NCBI RefSeq assembly: GCF_041380365.1
Contig: NZ_CP159981.1
Coordinates: forward strand, 2,294,001-2,358,000
Reading direction: 5' to 3'
DNA from: Buchananella sp. 14KM1171
Lineage (GTDB): Bacteria; Actinomycetota; Actinomycetes; Actinomycetales; Actinomycetaceae
Length of the DNA stretch: 64,000 nt
The first letter of the stretch is position 1. Every line of letters begins with the position of its first letter. A program made the translations under genes and the position numbers. The notes beneath the pieces were generated by a model. The model was not told where the DNA came from. It saw only the letters and a list, made by a program, of their open reading frames with translations, and did not search any database. Shown here piece by piece: positions 40,265 to 49,645 of the stretch.

Positions 40265-40740
40265 CAGATCACCGCCTCCAGCTCGGCGCGGTATTCGGCG
40301 GCCTCCACCAGGGCGGCGCGGGCGACGGCGGCCAGCTGGTCGAAGGCTGCGGCGACCGCGACGGTGGCCGCAGTGGCCAGGAGGACGCCGGGGCCGCCCG
40401 TGCGCGCCACGAAGAGCAGGTACGCGCCGCCCGCCACGAGCACGGCGGCTGCGGCCAGGACCAGCCGGCGGATAACGGTGAAGAGGCGGGCGGTGGCGGG
40501 GGAGAAGAACTGGCCGCGCGCGGCCCGGCGCAGGATCAGCCACAGCGCCACCAGGGCTGCCTGCAGGAAGGTGGCGGCGAGCAGGGCGCCCACGGCGTAG
40601 GCGGGCGCGAAGGCGGCGGTCTCCGGGTAGAGGCGGCCCAGCTCCAGGCAGAGCAGGTAGGCGAGCGCCTCCGCCCCGATGCTTCCGACGAACAGGGGGA
40701 TCAGCGCCAGCTGGGCGCGCAGTGCCAGTCGCTTGTTCAT
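40264..40740 (-). CDS. DUF2975 integral membrane protein
   Basis: A 158-residue protein with four hydrophobic segments: about 6-28 (LALRAQLALIPLFVGS onwards), 40-65, 85-105 (LVLAAAAVLVAGGAYLLF) and 110-130. The function of DUF2975 proteins is unknown; they are regularly paired with a small XRE regulator. The start is the ATG at 40738-40740, directly downstream of a well-formed promoter, so the transcript appears leaderless. An upstream reading to 40845 would run through the promoter and is rejected. Confidence 0.85.
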   Translation of the reverse strand: MNKRLALRAQLALIPLFVGSIGAEALAYLLCLELGRLYPETAAFAPAYAVGALLAATFLQAALVALWLILRRAARGQFFSPATARLFTVIRRLVLAAAAVLVAGGAYLLFVARTGGPGVLLATAATVAVAAAFDQLAAVARAALVEAAEYRAELEAVI

Positions 40741-40741
40741 A

Positions 40742-40775
40742 TATCGATTATCGATAGGCGTATATCGAAAGTCAA
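40742..40775 (-). promoter_or_regulatory. Promoter and likely operator of the DUF2975-xre operon
   Basis: On the minus strand, TTGACT (-35, 40775-40770), a 17-bp spacer and GATAAT (-10, 40752-40747) precede the ATG by about 6 bp. The perfect palindrome TATCGATTATCGATA (40742-40756) covers the -10, and a further TCGATA lies in the spacer (TATCGA at 40763-40768). Repressor binding there would block RNA polymerase. The sequence matches are direct; the regulator assignment is inferred. Confidence 0.75.
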
Positions 40776-40824
40776 TAGGTGGAGGGTGGGTGGAGGTGTA
40801 GAACGGGTGGGCGGCACCAAGCGG

Positions 40825-40960
40825 GCGCTGCGCAGGGTGGGCCACTACGTACTGCGGGGCGCTGCGCAGGGTGGGCCACTACGTACCGCGGGGCGCTGCG
40901 CAGGGTGGGCCACTACGTACTGCGGGGCGCTGCGCAGGGTGGGCCACTGTGCGGGGGCAC
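40825..40960. repeat. 34-bp tandem repeat, four units
   Basis: Units starting GCGCTGCGCAGGGTGGGCC occur at exactly 34-bp spacing (40825, 40859, 40893, 40927). Each of the first three contains the palindrome TACGTA. The last unit is broken by CTGTGCGGGGGCACAG. The array lies between the divergent DUF2975 and ABC-F genes, just upstream of the ABC-F start. No spacers, so not CRISPR. Confidence 0.95.
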
Positions 40961-40987
40961 AGCGCCCACCCGATAGCATTGCTGCCC

Positions 40988-42622
40988 GTGATCACTGCCC
41001 AGGACGTCTCCATCTCCATCGGCGACCGCCAGCTCCTTAGCGGCGCCAACTTCCGCATCGACACCGGGATGCGCATTGGCCTGGTGGGGCGAAACGGTGC
41101 GGGCAAGACCACGCTGACCAAGCTGCTCGCCGAGGGGGCCGGGATCGCCGGCACCACCGAGGAGGACACCGGCGCCATCGCCTACGGCGGCAAGATCACC
41201 AGGCGCGGCACGATCGGTTACCTGCCGCAGGACCCGCGCACCGGTGACCTGAACCAGCTGGCGCGCGACCGAGTGCTCTCCGCGCGCGGCATCGATGAGC
41301 TGCTGCAGCGCATCCGCAAGGCCGAGCTGGCCATGGCCAGCGAGGAGGGCGACAAGCAGGCCAAGGCCATCGAGCGATACACCCGCCTGGACCACGAGTT
41401 CACGATGGCCGGCGGGTACGCGGCGGCCTCGGAGGCGGCCAGGATTACCGCAGCTCTCAAGCTGGACACGCGCGTGCTGGATCAGCCCCTGCACACCCTG
41501 AGTGGTGGCCAGCGCCGCCGCGTGGAGCTGGCGCGCATCCTGTTCAGCGGCGCTGACACGCTGCTGCTGGACGAGCCCACGAACCACCTGGATCACGACT
41601 CGATCGTGTGGCTGCGCGACTACCTCAAGACCTTCCCGGGCGCGTGGGTGGTCATCAGCCACGACGTGGAGCTGCTGCGAGAGACCGTCAACCACGTCTT
41701 CGCGCTGGACGCCCAGCGCGGCGTCATCGACGTCTACAACCTGGGCTGGGACGCCTACCTGAAGCAGAAGGCGGACGACGACGCCAGGCGCGCCCGCGAA
41801 CGCGCGGTGGCCCAGAAGAAGGCCGCCGCGCTCAAGGCGCAGGGGGAGAAGATGCGGGCCAAGGCCACCAAGGCCGTGGCCGCCCAGCAGATGCTGCGCC
41901 GCGCCGAGGAGCTGCTGGCTAGCGTGGGGGAGGAGCGCCGCGCGGAGAAGGTGGCCGCCCTGCGCTTCCCCTCCCCGGCCCCGTGCGGACGGGTGCCGCT
42001 CACGGCCAGCCACCTGTCGAAGTCCTACGGCTCCCTGGAGGTGTTCTCCGGGGTGGACCTGGCGATCGACCGGGGCTCGCGCGTGGTGGTGCTGGGTCTG
42101 AACGGTGCCGGCAAGACCACGCTGCTGCGGCTGCTGGCCGGGGTGGAGGCGCCCAGCGCCGGACAGGTGGAGCCGGGCCACGGCCTGAAGCTGGGCTACT
42201 ACGCCCAGGAGCACGAGAACCTGCGCACGGATGAATCCGTGGTGGACAACCTGCGCCGCGCCGCGCCCGAGCTGGACGACACGGGCGTGCGCTCCATCCT
42301 GGGCTCCTTCCTGTTCAGCGGCGCGGACGCGGACAAGCCCGCGGGGGTGCTCAGCGGCGGCGAGAAGACTCGCCTGGCGCTGGCCACCTTGGTGGTGAGC
42401 CAGGCCAACGTGCTGCTGCTGGACGAGCCCACGAACAACCTGGACCCCGCTTCTCGCGCGGAGATCCTGCGGGCGCTTGCCACCTACGAGGGCGCCGTGG
42501 TGCTGGTGACCCACGACCCGGGCGCCGTGCAGGCCCTCCAGCCCGACCGGGTGCTGCTGCTGCCCGACGGGGACGAGGACCTGTGGAGCGATGACTACAT
42601 GGAGCTGGTTGACCTGGCCTGA
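40988..42622 (+). CDS. ABC-F family ATPase
   Basis: A 544-residue protein with two nucleotide-binding domains and no membrane segments. NBD1: GLVGRNGAGKTT, LSGGQRRRVELAR, LLLDEPTNHLDHDS. NBD2: VVLGLNGAGKTT, LSGGEKTRLALA, LLLDEPTNNLD. Between them lies a charged helical linker (ADDDARRARERAVAQKKAAA) of the kind that enters the ribosome's tRNA exit region. ABC-F proteins act in translation or ribosome-protecting antibiotic resistance; this one looks like a housekeeping type. The GTG start at 40988 lies 8 bp after a -10-like TAGCAT (40974-40979), suggesting a leaderless mRNA; a TTG at 40979 is an alternative. Confidence 0.9.
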   Translation: MITAQDVSISIGDRQLLSGANFRIDTGMRIGLVGRNGAGKTTLTKLLAEGAGIAGTTEEDTGAIAYGGKITRRGTIGYLPQDPRTGDLNQLARDRVLSARGIDELLQRIRKAELAMASEEGDKQAKAIERYTRLDHEFTMAGGYAAASEAARITAALKLDTRVLDQPLHTLSGGQRRRVELARILFSGADTLLLDEPTNHLDHDSIVWLRDYLKTFPGAWVVISHDVELLRETVNHVFALDAQRGVIDVYNLGWDAYLKQKADDDARRARERAVAQKKAAALKAQGEKMRAKATKAVAAQQMLRRAEELLASVGEERRAEKVAALRFPSPAPCGRVPLTASHLSKSYGSLEVFSGVDLAIDRGSRVVVLGLNGAGKTTLLRLLAGVEAPSAGQVEPGHGLKLGYYAQEHENLRTDESVVDNLRRAAPELDDTGVRSILGSFLFSGADADKPAGVLSGGEKTRLALATLVVSQANVLLLDEPTNNLDPASRAEILRALATYEGAVVLVTHDPGAVQALQPDRVLLLPDGDEDLWSDDYMELVDLA

Positions 42623-42820
42623 GTCCCGGTGGCGAGTGGGGGACGACGCTGCGCCGGCCTGCGGAGGGAGCGGCCCCGTCTGCGGTGTGGGAATCCACAA
42701 TGTGGCACCGGGGCAGCGCGGGAAGTGCGCCTAGTTTTGGAGGAATGCTCCAAGCGAGGTTGAGGGCTTTGGGTGTTTCGCGCACGTCCGCCCCCGGCCC
42801 GTGGCTGGAACGATGGAGAC

Positions 42821-43534
42821 ATGACGTATGAACCGCGATCTGTATTCATCACCGGTGCCTCCTCCGGGATCGGCTTTGCCGTGGCGCAGGCGTTCCTGGA
42901 CGCGGGCGACCGCGTGGCCACCCTCTCCCGCTCCGGCAAGGGGCCGGAGGGCGCGCTGAACCTGGCCGGTTCGGTGGCCTGTGCAGCTGACGTGGACGCC
43001 GCCTTCACCGCTGCCGAGGAGGCCCACGGCCCGGTGACGGTGCTGGTGGCCAACGCCGGCATCACGCGTGACACCCTGCTGATGCGCATGAGCGAGGAGG
43101 ACTGGGACGACGTCCTGGCCACCAACCTGACCGGCGTGCAGCGAGCCGCCCGCCGCGCCATCACCGGCATGGTGCGCGCCCGCACCGGCCGCATCATCGG
43201 CATCTCCTCCGTGGTGGGCACCATGGGCTCTCCAGGCCAGGTCGCCTACGCCGCCGCGAAGAGCGGCATGATCGGCCTGGTGCGCTCGATCACCCGCGAG
43301 GTGGGCGGGCGTGGCATCACGGCGAACGTGGTGGCCCCCGGCTTTATCGACACGGCCATGACCCAGGTGCTGCCCGAGGCGCTGGTGGCGGACTACAAGA
43401 AGCGCATCCCCGCCGGCCGCTTTGGCCAGGTGGAGGACGTCGTGTCCGCCGTGACCTTCCTGGCCTCCCCGCAGGCCGCCTACATCACCGGCGCGGTTCT
43501 CCCGGTGGACGGCGGCATCGGCATGGGCCACTGA
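42821..43534 (+). CDS. fabG: 3-oxoacyl-ACP reductase FabG
   Basis: A 237-residue short-chain dehydrogenase. The NADP-binding motif is ITGASSGIG, NAGI follows, and the catalytic S-Y-K set is in ISSVVG...YAAAKSG. The C-terminus ITGAVLPVDGGIGMGH is typical of FabG. The ATG has GGAG before it. The enoyl reductase gene follows 24 bp later, as in the mycobacterial mabA-inhA pair, placing it in type II fatty-acid synthesis. Confidence 0.92.
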   Translation: MTYEPRSVFITGASSGIGFAVAQAFLDAGDRVATLSRSGKGPEGALNLAGSVACAADVDAAFTAAEEAHGPVTVLVANAGITRDTLLMRMSEEDWDDVLATNLTGVQRAARRAITGMVRARTGRIIGISSVVGTMGSPGQVAYAAAKSGMIGLVRSITREVGGRGITANVVAPGFIDTAMTQVLPEALVADYKKRIPAGRFGQVEDVVSAVTFLASPQAAYITGAVLPVDGGIGMGH

Positions 43535-43558
43535 GAGACGCAAAAGGAGAAGACAGAA

Positions 43559-44326
43559 ATGGGAATCCTTGCTGGCAAGAACGTGCTGGTCACCGGCGTT
43601 CTGCGTGAGAACTCGATCGCCTTCCACGTGGCCCGCCTGGCCCAGGAGCAGGGCGCGACCGTGGTACTGACCGCCTTCGGGCGGGCGGCGAAGCTGACCG
43701 AGCTGGCGGCGCGGCGCCTGCCGACCAAGCCCGCCATCGTGCCCCTGGACGTCACCAACCAGGAGGACCTGGAGGCGCTGGCCGGCCGCCTGCGCGAGCA
43801 CGTGCCCCACCTGGACGCCGTGGTTCACTCCATCGGCTTCGCGCCGCAGTCCGTGATGGGCGGCAACTTCCTGGCCGGCGAGTGGGCCGACGTCGCCGTG
43901 GCGGTGGAGACCTCCGCGTTCTCCCTGAAGAGCCTGGCGGTGGCCTGCCGCGAGCTGCTCGCGCCGGGGGCCGGCATCGTTGGCCTGACCTTCGACGCCT
44001 CGGTGGCCTGGCCTGTCTACGACTGGATGGGCGTGGCCAAGGCCGCCTTCGAGTCCGTGGCGCGCTACCTGGCCCGCGACCTGGGGCCGGAGGGCGTTCG
44101 CGTCAACCTGGTCTCGGCCGGCCCGATCCGCACCACGGCCGCTACCTCCATCCCGGGCTTCGAGGAGATGGAGTCCCGCTGGAACGAGCGCGCCCCGCTG
44201 GGCTGGGACGTGGCCGACCCGGAGCCGGCCGCGAAGGCCGTCGTGGCCCTGGCCTCTGGCTGGTTCCCGGCCACCACGGGTGAGATCGTTCACGTCGACG
44301 GCGGCGTGCACTGCCTGGGGCAGTAG
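43559..44326 (+). CDS. fabI: Enoyl-ACP reductase, FabI/InhA type
   Basis: A 255-residue NADH-dependent reductase of the last step of fatty-acid elongation. It shows the FabI-type nucleotide site (MGILAGKNVLVTGVLRENSI), HSIGFAP, and the catalytic tyrosine and lysine in FDASVAWPVYDWMGVAKAAF, which aligns with the Y158/K165 region of InhA. It ends with HVDGGVHCLGQ. AAAGGAG precedes the ATG. It is coupled in an operon with fabG. Confidence 0.94.
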   Translation: MGILAGKNVLVTGVLRENSIAFHVARLAQEQGATVVLTAFGRAAKLTELAARRLPTKPAIVPLDVTNQEDLEALAGRLREHVPHLDAVVHSIGFAPQSVMGGNFLAGEWADVAVAVETSAFSLKSLAVACRELLAPGAGIVGLTFDASVAWPVYDWMGVAKAAFESVARYLARDLGPEGVRVNLVSAGPIRTTAATSIPGFEEMESRWNERAPLGWDVADPEPAAKAVVALASGWFPATTGEIVHVDGGVHCLGQ

Positions 44327-44339
44327 GACTTTCCCGCCA

Positions 44340-44375
44340 GGTGGGGCGCCAGGATCGCGATCCTGACGCCCCACC
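44340..44375 (+). terminator. Hairpin after fabI
   Basis: A near-perfect 36-bp inverted repeat starting GGTGGGGCGCCAGGATCG and ending CGATCCTGACGCCCCACC (one internal mismatch) lies 13 bp after the fabI stop. The following sequence CGCCCGTTTCC has only a short T run, so strength is uncertain. Confidence 0.7.
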
Positions 44376-44459
44376 GCCCGTTTCCGGACCACCCCTGCTC
44401 GGCGCGCGCGGCCCCGTGTCTTCTACCCCGCGCGGGTGAATCGGCGTAGCCTGCCTGCC

Positions 44460-44948
44460 ATGAGCAAGACCCTTCTGTTGGTGCGCCACGCCAAGGCCGA
44501 GTTTGACAGCCCCTACGGGGACCACGAGCGGTGCCTGACCGGCAAGGGCGAGCACGCCGCGAAGAAGCTGGGCAAGCGGGTCTCCGCATACGTGGAGCGC
44601 GTGGACCTGGCGCTGGTCTCCAGCGCCCAGCGCACCCAGCAGACCTACGCCCTGATGAGCGAGCGGCTCACGGTCGCCCAGGCCCGCGTGGATGAGGCCA
44701 TCTACTTCGCGGGGGTGGGAGACATCCTGGACATCGTGCGCGAGCTGCCCGAGGAGGCGCAGTGCGTGATCCTGGTAGGGCACGAGCCCACCATCTCCGG
44801 GGCTGGCCGCGCCCTGGCCGAGCCCTGCCCGGCGGCGGCTGCCATCGCCTTCGGCGTGCCCACCGGCACCGCGTTGCTGCTGTCCGCCGAGGGCACCTGG
44901 GCCGATTTCGCCGGCGCGCAGCTCACGGTCATAGAGCACGGCGCCTGA
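44460..44948 (+). CDS. SixA-like histidine phosphatase
   Basis: A 162-residue histidine-phosphatase-superfamily protein. The catalytic LVRHAKAE is at about 7-14, with R and H as phosphohistidine site, SSAQRTQQT supplies the second arginine and GHEP the second histidine. Length and motifs fit SixA, a protein-phosphohistidine phosphatase. TAGCCT 7 bp before the ATG could be a -10, suggesting a leaderless message. It converges on serB. The target protein is unknown. Confidence 0.85.
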   Translation: MSKTLLLVRHAKAEFDSPYGDHERCLTGKGEHAAKKLGKRVSAYVERVDLALVSSAQRTQQTYALMSERLTVAQARVDEAIYFAGVGDILDIVRELPEEAQCVILVGHEPTISGAGRALAEPCPAAAAIAFGVPTGTALLLSAEGTWADFAGAQLTVIEHGA

Positions 44949-44991
44949 GCCACCCCCGGCTTCGTTCTTCGGCCGCCTCGACCGCGTGGCG

Positions 44992-46107
44992 CTAGCGCCA
45001 GAGCGTGGCCGCGACCGCCCCCAGGTGGGGGATGGTCAGGACGACGTTCGCCCCGGCCCGCGCCGCCGGCTTGGCGCACAGCGCGATGGACAGGTCGGAG
45101 CTGGCGAACATGTCCAGGTCGTTGGCGCCGTCTCCCATCGCCACGGAGTAGCCGAGCCCGGCCCGCGCCAGCCAGTCGGCCAGGATGGTGGCCTTGGCCG
45201 CGCGGTCCACCACCGCGCCCACCGTGCGCCCGGTGAGGGCGCCGCCCGCCACCTCCAGGGTGTTGGCGGCCCAGTAGTCCAGGCCCAGCTGCTCGCCCAG
45301 GGGCGTGAGCACCTCCATGAAGCCGCCGGAGACGGCACCGAAGCGGCCGCCGCGCGCGTGCAAAGCCCCGACCAGCTCGGGGGCGAATGGGCGCGGGGTG
45401 ATGCGCGCTGAGACCTCGGCGAAGATCGTGCCCGGCACCCCGGCCAGGGTCCCCACGCGCTGGGCCAGCGACTGGGCGAAGTCCAGCTCGCCGCGCATGG
45501 CGGCCTCCGTTATGCGGGCCACCTCGGCGCGCGTCCCGGCGGCCTCGGCCAGTTCCTCGATCACCTCCTCGGCGATCAGGGTGGAGTCAACATCGGAGAC
45601 CACCAACAAGGGTGGGCGCTGCGCGGGCGGCACCGGCACCACGTCGCAGCCCCCGGCCTCGGCCAGCGGGAAGGCCGCCAGCACCTCCATGGCACGGCGG
45701 GGCCAGGGCAGGTCCGCGAGCAGGCTCGGGGCGGCGAACGGTGCGGCGCCCGCGGTCCGATTGCCGGCCGCCTCCAGGCGCCGCTGCGGCGCCAGGTCCA
45801 CCACCGCCAGCTCCGGCGGCAGCGCGAGCGCAGGCACGCGGTCGGCGCCGCCAACACCACAGGCGGGTGCGGCAGCGTCGGCCCCGCACTCCACGCCCGG
45901 CACGTGCCGGGCGGCACCAGCAGGGACGGGCCGGGCGGCAACGTCGGCCCCCATAGCGGCGCTCGGCGCGCCGCCCACCACCCGCACCGGGGTGGCGGTC
46001 ACGGGCCAGTCGGCCCCAGCGAGCAGGGCGGCCAGGTCTTCGATACGGGCGGCAAGCGAAGCGGGGGCGATGCACCGCACCGCCCCCGCCGAGAACAGGT
46101 CGGTCAC
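44992..46107 (-). CDS. serB: Phosphoserine phosphatase with Ala-rich N-terminal extension
   Basis: A 371-residue HAD phosphatase for the last step of serine synthesis. The catalytic domain (about 165-371) has [19 protein letters not shown], the substrate loop [22 protein letters not shown] in [11 protein letters not shown], and GDGANDLDM. The first 165 residues are Ala/Gly/Pro-rich with little recognisable ACT-domain sequence. The GTG start overlaps the glgC stop (GTGA), so it is translated after glgC. The enzyme call is firm; the role of the extension is unknown. Confidence 0.92.
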   Translation of the reverse strand: MTDLFSAGAVRCIAPASLAARIEDLAALLAGADWPVTATPVRVVGGAPSAAMGADVAARPVPAGAARHVPGVECGADAAAPACGVGGADRVPALALPPELAVVDLAPQRRLEAAGNRTAGAAPFAAPSLLADLPWPRRAMEVLAAFPLAEAGGCDVVPVPPAQRPPLLVVSDVDSTLIAEEVIEELAEAAGTRAEVARITEAAMRGELDFAQSLAQRVGTLAGVPGTIFAEVSARITPRPFAPELVGALHARGGRFGAVSGGFMEVLTPLGEQLGLDYWAANTLEVAGGALTGRTVGAVVDRAAKATILADWLARAGLGYSVAMGDGANDLDMFASSDLSIALCAKPAARAGANVVLTIPHLGAVAATLWR

Positions 46108-47348
46108 GCCGTAACGATACTGCCCTTAGGCACCACCACGATCCCCGACTCCGTCACCGTGAAGCCGCGGGCGCGGTCGTGGGCGGGGTCGATACCGACG
46201 GTGGCGTACTCGCCGATCTCCACGTGCTTGTCCACGATCGCGCGGTTAACCGTGGCGTTGCGGCCCACATTCACCCCGTCCATCAGGACGGAGTGGCGCA
46301 CCGACGACCACGAGTTCACGCGCACGCCCGGGGAGAGGATCGAAGAGAACACCTCGCCACCGGAGACGATCACGCCGGGGGAGACGATCGAGTCGATGGC
46401 GTGACCCTGACGCTCGTTGTAGCCGTAAACGAACTTCGCCGGCGGGATCGTCTGGTCCACGCCCGCAAAGAGCGGCCACTCGCTGTTGTAGAGGTTGAAC
46501 ACGGGGTTGATGCTGATCAGGTCCATGTTCGCCTCGTAGTAGGCGTCGATGGTTCCAACGTCGCGCCAGTAGTTGCGGTCGCGATCGGTGGCACCGGGGA
46601 CGTCGTTGAAGGTGAAGTCGTAGACGCCCGCACCCTGGCGCTCCACGAACCACGGGACGATCGAGCCGCCCATGTCGTGCTTGGAGGTCTCGTCGGCCGC
46701 GTCGATGTTCAGGGCCTCGCGCAGCGCCTGGGCGGAGAACACGTAGTTACCCATCGAGGCGAGCACGGAGCTCGGGTCGTCCGGCAGCCCCGGGGTGGAG
46801 GTGGGCTTCTCAACGAACTGGTGGATCACGCCGGGCGCCTCCGGGCGGGTCTCGATCACGCCGAACTGGTCAGCCAGCTCGATCGGCTGGCGGATACCCG
46901 CCACGGTCAGGTCGAGGCCGGAGGCGATGTGGTGCTCCACCATCTGGGAGAAGTCCATCCGGTAGATGTTGTCCGCACCGATGATCAGCACGTAGTCCGG
47001 ACGCTCGTCGTCCATGATGTTCATGGACTGGTAAATCGCGTCGGCAGAACCCAGGAACCAGTGCTTTCCCTTGCGCTGCTGGGCCGGGACGGGCGCGATG
47101 TAGTTGGCAAACAGGTTGGACAGGCGCCACACCTTGGCGATGTGGCGGTCCAGCGAGTGAGACTTGTACTGCGTCAGCACGACCACCTTGAGGTAGCCGG
47201 AGTTGACGATGTTGGACAGCGCGAAGTCGATGAGCCTGTAGGTGCCGCCGAATGGCACGGCCGGCTTGGCGCGGTCGTCGGTCAGCGGCATGAGCCGCTT
47301 ACCCTCTCCACCTGCTAGGACGATTGCGAGAACTTTGTGTGCTGGCAT
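46104..47348 (-). CDS. glgC: Glucose-1-phosphate adenylyltransferase
   Basis: A 414-residue ADP-glucose pyrophosphorylase. It begins [19 protein letters not shown], with the catalytic [34 protein letters not shown]-like [13 protein letters not shown], the [10 protein letters not shown] metal site, and a C-terminal left-handed beta-helix ([20 protein letters not shown]). The ATG at 47348 gives the standard N-terminus; a TTG at 47378 would add ten unlikely residues. It is divergent from glgA, as glgC is from glgM in M. tuberculosis, and would supply ADP-glucose for glycogen or maltose-1-phosphate. Confidence 0.96.
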   Translation of the reverse strand: MPAHKVLAIVLAGGEGKRLMPLTDDRAKPAVPFGGTYRLIDFALSNIVNSGYLKVVVLTQYKSHSLDRHIAKVWRLSNLFANYIAPVPAQQRKGKHWFLGSADAIYQSMNIMDDERPDYVLIIGADNIYRMDFSQMVEHHIASGLDLTVAGIRQPIELADQFGVIETRPEAPGVIHQFVEKPTSTPGLPDDPSSVLASMGNYVFSAQALREALNIDAADETSKHDMGGSIVPWFVERQGAGVYDFTFNDVPGATDRDRNYWRDVGTIDAYYEANMDLISINPVFNLYNSEWPLFAGVDQTIPPAKFVYGYNERQGHAIDSIVSPGVIVSGGEVFSSILSPGVRVNSWSSVRHSVLMDGVNVGRNATVNRAIVDKHVEIGEYATVGIDPAHDRARGFTVTESGIVVVPKGSIVTA

Positions 47349-47470
47349 GAGGTAAATGCTAGGCAACTTGAGCCGCAAATATGTCAGTTTGGGGTATTCA
47401 TTTCCCAGATTTTGCCTGTGCGCTTCCGGTATGGTCAGGCCATTCGGTTGCTACGGCGCTAGGAGAAGCC

Positions 47471-48682
47471 ATGAGGGTTGACCTACTCACTCGCGAATAC
47501 CCGCCCTTCGTCTACGGGGGCGCGGGGGTGCACGTGGAGGAACTGGCCAAGGTACTGCGTCCGCTGGTGGACGTGCGCGTGCACGCCTTCGACGGCCCTC
47601 GCGATGGCGAGCCCGGGGTGACCGGTTACAGCGACCCGGCCGAGCTGGCGAGCGCCAACGCCGCCCTGAAGACGCTCGGCGTGGACCTGGCCATGGCGGG
47701 GAACGTGGAGGGCACCGACCTGGTGCACTCGCACACCTGGTACGCCAACATGGCCGGCCACTGGGCGCACCTGCTCAACGACGTGCCGCACGTGATCTCC
47801 GCCCACTCGCTCGAGCCGCTGCGCCCGTGGAAGGCCGAGCAGCTGGGTGGCGGTTACCGCGTCTCCTCCTGGGCCGAGCGCACCGCCTACGAGGGCGCGG
47901 CCCGGATCATCGCGGTCTCCGGTGGCATGCGGCAGGACATCCTGCGCGCCTACCCGCAGCTTGACCCGGCAAAGGTGGAGGTCATCCACAACGGCATCGA
48001 CCTGACCGACTGGAACCTGCCGGCTGACGAGGACGCCGAGTTCGTGGCGCAGGCCCGCGAAAAGTGGGGCATCGACCCGAGCAGGCGCGCGGTGGTGTTC
48101 GTTGGGCGTATCACCCGCCAGAAGGGCCTGCCGCACCTGTTGCGCGCGGCGGAGAAGCTGCCCGACGACGTGCAGCTGATCCTCTGCGCCGGCGCCCCCG
48201 ACACCCCGGAGATCAAGGCCGAGGTGGAGGGCCTGGTGGAGGGCCTGCGTCAGCACCGCTCCGGCGTCATCTGGATCGCGGAGAAGCTGCCGCGCCGGGA
48301 GCTGATCGCGGTGATGACCGCAGCGAACGTGTTCGTCACGCCGTCGGTCTACGAGCCCCTGGGGATCGTGAACCTGGAGGCCATGGCGGTGCACCTGCCC
48401 GTGGTGGGTACCGCGACCGGTGGCATCCCCGAGGTGATCGCCGACGGCGAGACCGGCCTGCTGGTGCCGATCGAGCAGGTGCAGGACGGCACCGGCACGC
48501 CCGTGGACCCCGCTGCTTTCGAGGCCGACCTGGCCGACGCACTGGTGCGGGTACTGGACGACGCTCCGCTCGCCGCCGCGATGGGTGAGGCGGGCAGGCG
48601 CCGGGCCGAGGACCACTTCGCCTGGACCTCGATCGCCAAGCGCACCGTGGACCTCTACGAGCGGGTGCTCGCCGGCAAGTAG
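47471..48682 (+). CDS. glgA: GT4 glycogen synthase / maltose-1-phosphate synthase (GlgA/GlgM type)
   Basis: A 403-residue GT4 glycosyltransferase using ADP-glucose. MRVDLLTREYPPFVYGGAGV starts the acceptor domain. The donor domain has FVGRITRQKGLPHLLRA and the E-X7-E motif in TPSVYEPLGIVNLEAMA, then GTATGGIPEVI. AGGAG sits at 47461-47465 before the ATG. Its shortness and divergent pairing with glgC match mycobacterial GlgM (Rv1212c), which makes maltose-1-phosphate for the GlgE pathway. The exact acceptor cannot be told from sequence. Confidence 0.92.
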   Translation: MRVDLLTREYPPFVYGGAGVHVEELAKVLRPLVDVRVHAFDGPRDGEPGVTGYSDPAELASANAALKTLGVDLAMAGNVEGTDLVHSHTWYANMAGHWAHLLNDVPHVISAHSLEPLRPWKAEQLGGGYRVSSWAERTAYEGAARIIAVSGGMRQDILRAYPQLDPAKVEVIHNGIDLTDWNLPADEDAEFVAQAREKWGIDPSRRAVVFVGRITRQKGLPHLLRAAEKLPDDVQLILCAGAPDTPEIKAEVEGLVEGLRQHRSGVIWIAEKLPRRELIAVMTAANVFVTPSVYEPLGIVNLEAMAVHLPVVGTATGGIPEVIADGETGLLVPIEQVQDGTGTPVDPAAFEADLADALVRVLDDAPLAAAMGEAGRRRAEDHFAWTSIAKRTVDLYERVLAGK

Positions 48683-48761
48683 CAACCGCTGCGGGGAAAT
48701 ATCGTCCACGGGGATGAGAGTGGGACGAGAGCAAAAACGTGTCCGCCGATACAATTGCGGC

Positions 48762-49631
48762 ATGGCAAACGTCCTGCGGCTCGTCAATGTCGATTTCACC
48801 CGCGCACGCAATCCGATCCTGCGCGGGGTGAACTGGGAGGTCCGTGAGGGCGAACGCTGGGTGGTGCTCGGCCCCAACGGGGCCGGCAAGACCACCATCA
48901 TGCGCATGCTCGCCGCGCGCGAGCACCCCTCTGCTGGCACCGTCGAGGTGCTGGGGCAGCGGTTGGGCGCGGTGGACGTGTGGGAGCTGCGCAGCCGCAT
49001 CGGCTTCGTCTCCTCCGCCATGATCAACGCGATCGTGCCGGGCGACCGGGTGCTCAACGTGGTCATCAACGGGGCATTCGGTTCCACCGGCCGGACGCAC
49101 TCCGAGGCCGAGGAGCTGGACGTCAACCGGGCCCGCGACCTGCTGGAGGTACTGGGCATCTCCGCGCTGGCCGAGCGCGCCTTCTTCACGCTCTCCACGG
49201 GGGAGAAGCAGCGGGTGTGCATCGCCCGGGCTCTCATGCCCGACCCGGAGCTGCTGGTGCTCGACGAGCCGGCCACCGGCCTGGACCTGGGCGGGCGCGA
49301 GCAGCTGCTGAGCGCCCTGAACGAGCTGGCCTCCTTCGCCGGCGCCCCGGCGATGGTGATCGTCACCCACCACGTGGAAGAGATCCCGCCGGGCACCACC
49401 CACGCGCTCCTGCTGCGCGAGGGGCGCGTGGCCGCCTCCGGTCCGGTGGCGCAGGTGCTGACCTCCGAGCACCTTTCCACCGCATTCGGGATCCCGCTGC
49501 TGGTGGAGGAACGCCGAGGCCGCTTCCTCGCCGTGGCCGCGCAGGCGCGCCCGGGCGGACGGCACGCCGCCGGCAAGACAGGGGAGGCAAGGGACCAAGG
49601 TGGGGCGGGGCAGCCCGCGCGAAGCGAGTAA
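48762..49631 (+). CDS. ABC transporter-type ATP-binding protein
   Basis: A 289-residue single-NBD ATPase. Walker A is GPNGAGKTT, the signature is degenerate (LSTGEKQRVCIARAL), Walker B is LLVLDEPATGLD and the H-loop VTHHVEEIP. No permease gene is nearby, so it resembles stand-alone YlmA-type ATPases. The last 40 residues are basic and low-complexity. TACAAT 6 bp before the ATG is a good -10, so the message is probably leaderless. Followed 14 bp later by the NfeD-like gene. Confidence 0.82.
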   Translation: MANVLRLVNVDFTRARNPILRGVNWEVREGERWVVLGPNGAGKTTIMRMLAAREHPSAGTVEVLGQRLGAVDVWELRSRIGFVSSAMINAIVPGDRVLNVVINGAFGSTGRTHSEAEELDVNRARDLLEVLGISALAERAFFTLSTGEKQRVCIARALMPDPELLVLDEPATGLDLGGREQLLSALNELASFAGAPAMVIVTHHVEEIPPGTTHALLLREGRVAASGPVAQVLTSEHLSTAFGIPLLVEERRGRFLAVAAQARPGGRHAAGKTGEARDQGGAGQPARSE

Positions 49632-49645
49632 GGGAGGGAAAAGCC

